From NCBI GenBank assembly GCA_017557435.1, contig JAFYYR010000027.1, forward strand, positions 1 to 64,000: a DNA stretch of 64,000 bases, given 5' to 3'. Below are positions 58,674-64,000 of this stretch, piece by piece. The notes under the pieces are model-generated. The model saw nothing but the letters and a program-made list of their open reading frames with translations, was not told the DNA's origin and searched no databases. The position numbers were made by a program, and so were the translations under genes. This stretch comes from Pseudobutyrivibrio sp. (lineage in GTDB: Bacteria; Bacillota; Clostridia; Lachnospirales; Lachnospiraceae). The number at the start of each line of letters is the position of its first letter. The stretch's first letter is position 1.

Positions 58674-60089
58674 ATGTTTAAATTTTATAATACTTTGAGC
58701 AGAAAAATTGAGGAGTTTAAGCCTAATGAGGAGGGCAAGGTTGCAATGTACACCTGCGGCCCTACTGTTTATCATTTTGCACATATTGGAAATATTCGTA
58801 CATACATTATGCAGGATGCACTTATCAAGTCTCTTGAGTATGCAGGCTATGATGTTAAGCGTGTCATGAATATCACTGATGTAGGTCATCTTTCATCAGA
58901 CGCAGATACAGGTGAGGACAAGATGGTTGCTGGCGCTAAGCGTGAGCACAAGACTGTTATGGAGATTGCAAAGTTCTATACAGATGCTTTCTTTAAGGAT
59001 TTTGATGCAGTTGGCAATAAGCGTCCAGACGTAGTAGAGCCTGCAACTAACTGCATTCCTGAGTTTATTGAGATGGTTGAGACTCTTATTAAAAAGGACT
59101 ATGCGTATGTAGCTGGTGGCAATGTTTACTTTGACACAAGCAAGCTTTCAGATTATTATGTATTCTCTTCATCAGTTGAGAAGGAAGCACTTGAAATTGG
59201 TGTTCGTGATGATGTAGAGGAGGATACAAATAAAAAGAATAAGACCGATTTTGTTCTTTGGTTTACAAAATCAAAGTTTGAGGATCAGGCTCTTAAGTGG
59301 GATAGCCCATGGGGCGTTGGATACCCAGGTTGGCACATTGAGTGCTCATGCATTTCAATGAAGCACCTTGGAGAATATATGGATATCCACTGCGGTGGTG
59401 TTGATAACATTTTCCCACATCACACTAATGAGATTGCTCAGTCAGAGGCATATCTCGGTCATAAGTGGTGCAATTACTGGTTCCATAGCAATCACCTTAA
59501 TGACCAGTCCGGAAAGATGTCAAAATCAAAGGGCGCAATCCTTACTGTTTCTGTTCTTCAGGAAAAGGGATATGATCCACTTGTTTATAGATTCTTCTGC
59601 TTACAGTCACACTACCGTAAGCCACTTGTATTCTCTTGGGAGAATTTAGATAACACAGTTCAGGCTTACAATAAGCTTGTTAAGCGTGTAGCTGAGCTTA
59701 AGGCAGAGGGTGCTGTTGATGAGGCAGTGAAAAAGGAATTTGAGGAGAAGTTCTGCGAAGCAGTTTCAAATGATTTGAACACTTCAATGGCTATCACAAT
59801 TCTTTACGATGCTCTTAAGGCAGACACTAACGACGCTACAAAGCTTGCACTTGTTGGGAGCTTTGATAGAGTTCTTTCACTTGATTTGATTGGCCATTCT
59901 AAGGCTCTTGGCACAGGTACTGAGGTAGATGCAGAGCTTGAGGCCTATATTAATGATGCTATTGCACGTCGCGCAGAGGCTAAAAAGGCTAAGGATTTTG
60001 CTACTGCAGATGCTATCCGTGATGAACTTTTAGCTAAGGGTGTTGAAATTAAGGATACTCGTGAAGGAGTAGTATGGAAGCTAGTTTAA
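58674..60089 (+). CDS. cysS: Cysteinyl-tRNA synthetase
   Basis: A 471-residue class I tRNA synthetase that charges tRNA-Cys. HIGH-type motif is FAHIGNIRTY, zinc ligands are Cys in YTCGPTVY, WHIECSC and the His in HTNEIAQSEA, and the KMSKS motif is GKMSKSKG. AGGAGAAT precedes ATG 58674. It overlaps mrnC by 16 bases, the start of the cysS-mrnC-rlmB-sigH cluster common in Firmicutes. Confidence 0.97.
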   Translation: MFKFYNTLSRKIEEFKPNEEGKVAMYTCGPTVYHFAHIGNIRTYIMQDALIKSLEYAGYDVKRVMNITDVGHLSSDADTGEDKMVAGAKREHKTVMEIAKFYTDAFFKDFDAVGNKRPDVVEPATNCIPEFIEMVETLIKKDYAYVAGGNVYFDTSKLSDYYVFSSSVEKEALEIGVRDDVEEDTNKKNKTDFVLWFTKSKFEDQALKWDSPWGVGYPGWHIECSCISMKHLGEYMDIHCGGVDNIFPHHTNEIAQSEAYLGHKWCNYWFHSNHLNDQSGKMSKSKGAILTVSVLQEKGYDPLVYRFFCLQSHYRKPLVFSWENLDNTVQAYNKLVKRVAELKAEGAVDEAVKKEFEEKFCEAVSNDLNTSMAITILYDALKADTNDATKLALVGSFDRVLSLDLIGHSKALGTGTEVDAELEAYINDAIARRAEAKKAKDFATADAIRDELLAKGVEIKDTREGVVWKLV

Positions 60090-60514
60090 ATGATTATTTA
60101 AATAGCAAATTTGATATTGAACCAAAGGATATTAGGACATATTCGCCCTTGACTCTTGCGTATATTGGAGATGCCATATTTGATGTGGTGATTCGCTCCA
60201 TTCTTGTTAACAAGGGCAACACTGCAGTGAATAAATTACACCAGCGTGCGAGCGCAGTGGTTAAGGCGCCTACTCAGGCTAAGATGGCGGCAGTTCTCAT
60301 GGATGATTTCACTGAGGAAGAGGCTGACTGGTATAGGCGTGGACGTAATTCCAAGCCTCACACCAAGGCAAAAAATGCCACCACAATGGACTACCTTGAG
60401 GCTACAGGATTCGAGGCTGTGATGGGATACTTGTATCTGACTGGCGATATGGACCGTATATGCGAATTGGTTAGCCGTGGCATTGAGCTTACGGGACTGG
60501 ATATTTTAGATTAG
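60074..60514 (+). CDS. mrnC: Mini-ribonuclease III
   Basis: A 146-residue RNase III-like protein without a double-stranded RNA-binding domain; in Bacillus subtilis it processes the ends of 23S rRNA precursors. The catalytic helix LTLAYIGDAIFDVVIR contains the conserved acidic residue, and the second acidic cluster is DYLEATGFEAVMGYLYL. The start lies inside the end of cysS with GAAGGAG upstream. It is followed by rlmB after nine bases. Confidence 0.95.
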   Translation: MEASLNDYLNSKFDIEPKDIRTYSPLTLAYIGDAIFDVVIRSILVNKGNTAVNKLHQRASAVVKAPTQAKMAAVLMDDFTEEEADWYRRGRNSKPHTKAKNATTMDYLEATGFEAVMGYLYLTGDMDRICELVSRGIELTGLDILD

Positions 60515-60523
60515 AGGAAATAT

Positions 60524-61273
60524 ATGGAAGAAAGTAGAATTGTAGAGGGCCGCAATGCTGTCCTCGAGGCTTTTAGAAGTGGTAAAACTATAGATAGACT
60601 TTTTGTCTTAGAAGGCTGTAAGGATGGCCCTGTGCAGACTATCCTTCGTGAGGCAAAAAAGAGTAAAGACACTGTTATTAGCTTTGTGAAAAAGGAACGC
60701 CTTGATCAGCTTTCAGAGACTGGCAAGCATCAGGGAGTTATTGCCTATGCTGCAAGCTATGATTATGTGGAGCTTGACGAGATTATGGCAAAGGCTAAGG
60801 AAAAGGGTGAGGACCCATTTCTTATTATCCTTGATAATATAGAAGACCCTCATAACCTAGGCGCTATTATTCGTACTGCAAATCAGGCTGGCGCCCATGG
60901 CGTAGTTATTCCAAAGCATAGAGCAGTTGGACTTACAGCTACAGTTGCTAAGGCATCTGCAGGTGCTATTAATTACACTCCAGTTGCCAAGGTTACCAAC
61001 ATTTCCAAGACTATGGAGGAGCTTAAGGAGCAGGGCATGTGGTTCGTATGTGCGGATATGGGTGGCACTACAATGTATGACCTTAATCTTACAGGTTCGA
61101 TTGGTCTTGTTATTGGAAACGAAGGACACGGCGTATCTGATTTAGTCAAGAAGAATTGTGATATGGTTGCAAGCATTCCTATGTACGGCGACATCGATTC
61201 TCTTAATGCGTCAGTTGCATGTGGCGTTCTTGCATACGAGGTTGTTCGACAGAGAATTAATAAGAGTAAATAA
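60524..61273 (+). CDS. rlmB: 23S rRNA (guanosine-2'-O-)-methyltransferase, RlmB/SpoU family
   Basis: A 249-residue SPOUT methyltransferase. The N-terminal substrate-binding domain is followed by knot motifs ILDNIEDPHNLGAIIRTA, GLVIGNEGHGVSDLV and IPMYGDIDSLNASVACGVLAYE. It methylates the 2'-OH of G2251 in 23S rRNA in Escherichia coli; the target here is inferred. AGAGGAAA precedes the ATG. Confidence 0.95.
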   Translation: MEESRIVEGRNAVLEAFRSGKTIDRLFVLEGCKDGPVQTILREAKKSKDTVISFVKKERLDQLSETGKHQGVIAYAASYDYVELDEIMAKAKEKGEDPFLIILDNIEDPHNLGAIIRTANQAGAHGVVIPKHRAVGLTATVAKASAGAINYTPVAKVTNISKTMEELKEQGMWFVCADMGGTTMYDLNLTGSIGLVIGNEGHGVSDLVKKNCDMVASIPMYGDIDSLNASVACGVLAYEVVRQRINKSK

Positions 61274-61289
61274 ATTGCGGGAGTGAGCT

Positions 61290-61877
61290 ATGAACCAGAG
61301 ATTGGAATACGAAAAGCTTACAGATGAACAATTAGTAAAAAAATATCAGGATGGCGATCAGGCCATCCTGAATTATATATGTGAAAAGTATAAGCCACTG
61401 GTTCTTAAGAATTCTAAGAAATATTTCCTCGTTGGCGGAGAGAATGAAGATTTAATCCAAGAGGGTATGATAGGTCTTTTTAGTGCTATCGGAGATTACG
61501 ATACCGATTCGGAAGTTACATTTTTTCATTTTGCATCAATGTGTATCGATAGACAGATGATTAAGGCTATTGAGGCTAGCAACAGAAAAAAGCATTCTCC
61601 TCTTAACGCCTATGTTTCTCTTTATGATGAAGAGGGTGGGGAGGTAGAGGATACAGGCTTTACCACAGACGACCCAGCTGAGCTAATCATAGAGGCGGAG
61701 GAAAATACCACCTTGATTGATAGACTTAAGTCTAATCTGTCACCGATGGAGCAGCAGGTCTTTGATTTGTATATGCAGGATTTGGACTACAAAGAGATTG
61801 CTGTTAAATTAGGCAAAACTGAAAAATCAATAGATAATACACTTACAAGAATCAAACAAAAAGCAAGAGGTTTATAA
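61290..61877 (+). CDS. sigH: RNA polymerase sigma factor, SigH-like
   Basis: A 195-residue sigma-70-family protein. Region 2 is clear (YICEKYKPLVLKNSKKY, then EDLIQEGMIGLFSAIGDYD), and region 4 ends with DLDYKEIAVKLGKTEKSIDNTLTRIKQKARG. Its place after rlmB is the usual one for the sporulation and stationary-phase factor SigH (sigma-30). Whether this host sporulates cannot be told from the window; many Lachnospiraceae keep SigH without forming spores. GGGAGTGAG precedes the ATG. A terminator follows at once. Confidence 0.9.
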   Translation: MNQRLEYEKLTDEQLVKKYQDGDQAILNYICEKYKPLVLKNSKKYFLVGGENEDLIQEGMIGLFSAIGDYDTDSEVTFFHFASMCIDRQMIKAIEASNRKKHSPLNAYVSLYDEEGGEVEDTGFTTDDPAELIIEAEENTTLIDRLKSNLSPMEQQVFDLYMQDLDYKEIAVKLGKTEKSIDNTLTRIKQKARGL

Positions 61878-61881
61878 AGAT

Positions 61882-61925
61882 AAAGCCTGAGCCTTATCCC
61901 TTAAAGGGGATAAAGTTCAGGCTTT
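61882..61925. terminator. Bidirectional terminator between sigH and the PHP gene
   Basis: AAAGCCTGA / TCAGGCTTT outer stem with TTATCCC / GGGATAA inside. It includes the last codons of the convergent PHP phosphatase gene. Confidence 0.82.
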
Positions 61926-62707
61926 CTGTTTTTAAATACTGCAAATTCATTGAATCCACAATCCTTTAATATAGAAGGAACCTTGTCAAAATCTGCGGCT
62001 ACGTCTTCTGGAACATGGGCGTCAGCACCGATTGTAATAAGCTTGCCTCCTAGGTCATGGTATCGCTTGATTATACTAGCTGCAGGATTTGGGTTATTCA
62101 TACCCTTTCTGAAAGCAGCTGTATTAACTTCTAGTGCTTTATTATTTTTTACGAGCTTTTCTAGTATTGCATCTACCACTTCTTTGTATGGTTCATAAGT
62201 ATTATTTTTGAATACTGGGTCAGGTGAATATCTAAAGGCATAATCCAGATGTCCCACAGAGTCAAAATTCAAAAAGCTATTTATATTATCAAGAATGCAC
62301 TCATAGTAAGTGGTCATAAGCTTTTGTGGGTCAACATTTTCCCAAGTGCCAGGGAAATATGGGTCCTGTCCATATATGAGATGAGTGCTTCCAATGACAA
62401 AATCAAAGGGATAGGTCTCTACTATAGTATCGTTTTCTTTTGCGGCGATTTCCTGAATGCCCACTTCTATACCAGTAAGAACTGTGAAATTCTCATCCGA
62501 AATATCAAGAGCAGTCTGATGTTGCTTTGTAAAATAGTCTTCAACATCTAAATCGAAAAAACCATATTCCTTAGGGTAGTGTAAATCGAGATGGTCTGTG
62601 AAGGTGAGTCCTCGTAAGCCTCTTGATTTGGCTGCCTTAATCATTTCCAGAGGATCAGTGTCGCTGTCCCCGGAAAACCAACTATGCATGTGATTATCCC
62701 ATAGCAT
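61901..62707 (-). CDS. hisK: PHP-domain phosphatase, histidinol-phosphatase-like
   Basis: A 268-residue PHP phosphoesterase. Metal ligands appear in order: DNHMHSWFSGDS, TFTDHLDLH, TGIEVGIQE, the His in VIGSTH, and C-terminal GADAHVPEDV. The HisK (HisJ) branch dephosphorylates histidinol phosphate, the eighth step of histidine synthesis. No other his gene is near, so another sugar or polyol phosphate is also possible. AAGGAGGGAC precedes the ATG. Its last residues are encoded inside the terminator hairpin. Confidence 0.85.
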   Translation of the reverse strand: MLWDNHMHSWFSGDSDTDPLEMIKAAKSRGLRGLTFTDHLDLHYPKEYGFFDLDVEDYFTKQHQTALDISDENFTVLTGIEVGIQEIAAKENDTIVETYPFDFVIGSTHLIYGQDPYFPGTWENVDPQKLMTTYYECILDNINSFLNFDSVGHLDYAFRYSPDPVFKNNTYEPYKEVVDAILEKLVKNNKALEVNTAAFRKGMNNPNPAASIIKRYHDLGGKLITIGADAHVPEDVAADFDKVPSILKDCGFNEFAVFKNRKPELYPL

Positions 62708-62888
62708 TATAAGTCCCTCCTTTGTGTGAGCATGAGTTTATGAAAGCCACTCTTGCGAGTAACATAATGATATATGAAGCTACCTTATCTAGCAAGCTAG
62801 AAGATGAGTAATATTTATCACTATTTTATAAGAGTGGTGATGAGATTAAAGCAGATTGAGAAAAATTTAACAATATTTGATTTTGGGG

Positions 62889-62924
62889 TTGAATTATAAA
62901 GTGCTTTTGTATAAAATAAAGTGC
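62889..62924 (+). promoter_or_regulatory. gap promoter with TAAAGTGC direct repeats
   Basis: TTGAAT-17 bp-TAAAAT. TAAAGTGC occurs at 62897-62904 and 62917-62924, exactly 20 bases (two helical turns) apart, flanking the -10 as a possible operator. The rest of the 62708-62888 gap shows only a loose CAC/GTG inverted repeat near 62818. Confidence 0.6.
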
Positions 62925-62994
62925 ATACGGGGCTAATTTTCATGGTTGGCCCAGAAAAATAATTTTTTAAAAGAATCTTTAGGAGGATTTAAAA

Positions 62995-64000
62995 ATGGCA
63001 GTAAGAGTAGCAATCAACGGTTTTGGCCGTATCGGACGTCTTGCATTCCGTCAGATGTTCGGCGCAGAAGGTTACGAAGTAGTAGCAATCAACGACTTAA
63101 CTAGCCCAAAGATGTTAGCACATCTTTTAAAGTACGATTCATCACAGGGAAAGTACGAGCACGCTGATGAGGTTTCATCTACAGATGATTCAATCATCGT
63201 ATGTGGCAAGGAGATCAAGATTTACGCATTCCCAGATGCAAACAATTGCCCATGGGGAGACCTTAAGGTAGACGTAGTTCTTGAGTGCTCAGGTTTCTAC
63301 ACATCAAAGGAAAAGGCACAGGCTCATATCAATGCTGGTGCTAGAAAGGTTGTTATCTCTGCTCCAGCAGGAAACGATCTTCCTACAATCGTTTACAATA
63401 CAAACCACACAACACTTAAGGCTTCTGATAACATCATTTCAGCAGCTTCATGTACAACAAACTGCTTAGCACCTATGGCTGACGCACTTAACAAGTACGC
63501 TCCAATCCAGTCTGGTATCATGGTAACAATCCATGCTTACACAGGTGATCAGATGACACTTGATGGCCCACAGAGAAAGGGTGATCTTCGTCGTTCACGT
63601 GCAGCAGCAGTTAACATCGTTCCTAACTCAACAGGTGCAGCTAAGGCTATCGGTCTTGTTATCCCAGAGCTTAACGGAAAGCTTATCGGATCTGCTCAGC
63701 GTGTTCCTACACCAACAGGTTCTACAACAATCCTTACAGCTGTAGTTAACAAGAAGGACGTTACAGTTGAGGGTATCAACGCAGCTATGAAGGCAGCAGC
63801 TAACGAGTCATTCGGTTACAACGAGGATGAGATCGTTTCTTCAGATATCGTAGGTATGAGATTTGGTTCTCTCTTCGATGCTACACAGACAATGGTATCT
63901 AAGGTTTCTGATGATCAGTACGAGGTACAGGTTGTTTCTTGGTATGATAACGAGAACAGCTACACATCACAGATGGTACGTACAATCAAGTACTTCTCAG
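62995..64000 (+). CDS. gap: Glyceraldehyde-3-phosphate dehydrogenase, 3' end cut off
   Basis: The first 335 residues of a type I GAPDH; the reading frame is open to the window edge and only a few codons can be missing. The NAD fold begins [18 protein letters not shown], the catalytic Cys is in [12 protein letters not shown], the His in [10 protein letters not shown], and [14 protein letters not shown] binds phosphate. The enzyme makes 1,3-bisphosphoglycerate in glycolysis. AGGAGGATT precedes the ATG. Codon use is highly biased, as in nifJ. Confidence 0.97.
   Translation, partial: MAVRVAINGFGRIGRLAFRQMFGAEGYEVVAINDLTSPKMLAHLLKYDSSQGKYEHADEVSSTDDSIIVCGKEIKIYAFPDANNCPWGDLKVDVVLECSGFYTSKEKAQAHINAGARKVVISAPAGNDLPTIVYNTNHTTLKASDNIISAASCTTNCLAPMADALNKYAPIQSGIMVTIHAYTGDQMTLDGPQRKGDLRRSRAAAVNIVPNSTGAAKAIGLVIPELNGKLIGSAQRVPTPTGSTTILTAVVNKKDVTVEGINAAMKAAANESFGYNEDEIVSSDIVGMRFGSLFDATQTMVSKVSDDQYEVQVVSWYDNENSYTSQMVRTIKYFS

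Overview
The window looks like chromosome of a low-GC, motile, anaerobic Firmicute of the family Lachnospiraceae, most like Butyrivibrio or Pseudobutyrivibrio. This rests on a pyruvate:ferredoxin oxidoreductase, two flagellins under sigma-28-type promoters, NrdR, a SigH-type sigma factor in the cysS-mrnC-rlmB-sigH order, and AGGAGG-type ribosome binding sites. The genus is an inference. No rRNA, tRNA, prophage, transposase or CRISPR array was seen.

Layout. 0-2.5 kb: the 3' part of nifJ, followed by two long hairpins that look like terminators and a half copy. 3-7.7 kb: a lipoprotein, a Ser/His-rich zinc-ribbon membrane protein (minus strand), nrdR, a small unknown gene, a YqeG-type phosphatase and rpiB. 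7.8-12 kb: protein quality control genes tig, clpP and clpX, with ysxC; clpX has an in-frame TAA at codon 211. 12-14.7 kb: a znuA-znuC-znuB type metal ABC transporter. 14.8-21.1 kb: two paralogous flagellin genes with sigma-28 promoters and probable CsrA-binding hairpins over the Shine-Dalgarno, separated by a MATE transporter and an aldo/keto reductase. 21.3-29.4 kb: a secreted protein, apt, trmO, a class II aldolase with a DeoR regulator, a Pr6Pr-type membrane protein, an orphan PD-(D/E)XK-like protein preceded by four 40-bp inverted-repeat units, and two GNAT acetyltransferases. 29.5-40.8 kb is an accessory-looking region: an EF-G/TetM-like GTPase fused to a NYN nuclease domain, three methyltransferases, a phosphopantetheinyl transferase, an ABC-2 exporter, an ATC-hydrolase-like protein, a low-molecular-weight phosphatase and a shortened birA. 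It is peppered with a short repeat of the form GGACC..CCCCGTCCCC..GGTCC. 40.9-50.8 kb: amino acid synthesis (leuB, ilvD, ilvB, serC, serA), then a DUF1015 protein and a Lon-like AAA+ ATPase. 50.9-57.8 kb: a 28-codon ORF ahead of mgtE, a ribokinase-like gene, PIN-PhoH, an HD-GYP protein and a lipoprotein. 57.9-61.9 kb: ispF, cysS, mrnC, rlmB, sigH. The right end holds a PHP phosphatase (minus strand) and a gapdh gene cut by the window edge.

The most unusual non-coding signal is a family of about 90-105 bp composite hairpins in gene gaps (after nifJ, before znuC, on both sides of ilvD, before ilvB, before serA). They share a CAAGC..GCTTG stem. The outer and inner stems differ in sequence between copies but keep base pairing, which points to selection on structure. 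Other signals worth following are the 40-bp unit array beside the PD-(D/E)XK-like gene, the GTPase-NYN fusion, the flagellin leaders, the clpX nonsense codon and the repeat-associated shortening of birA.
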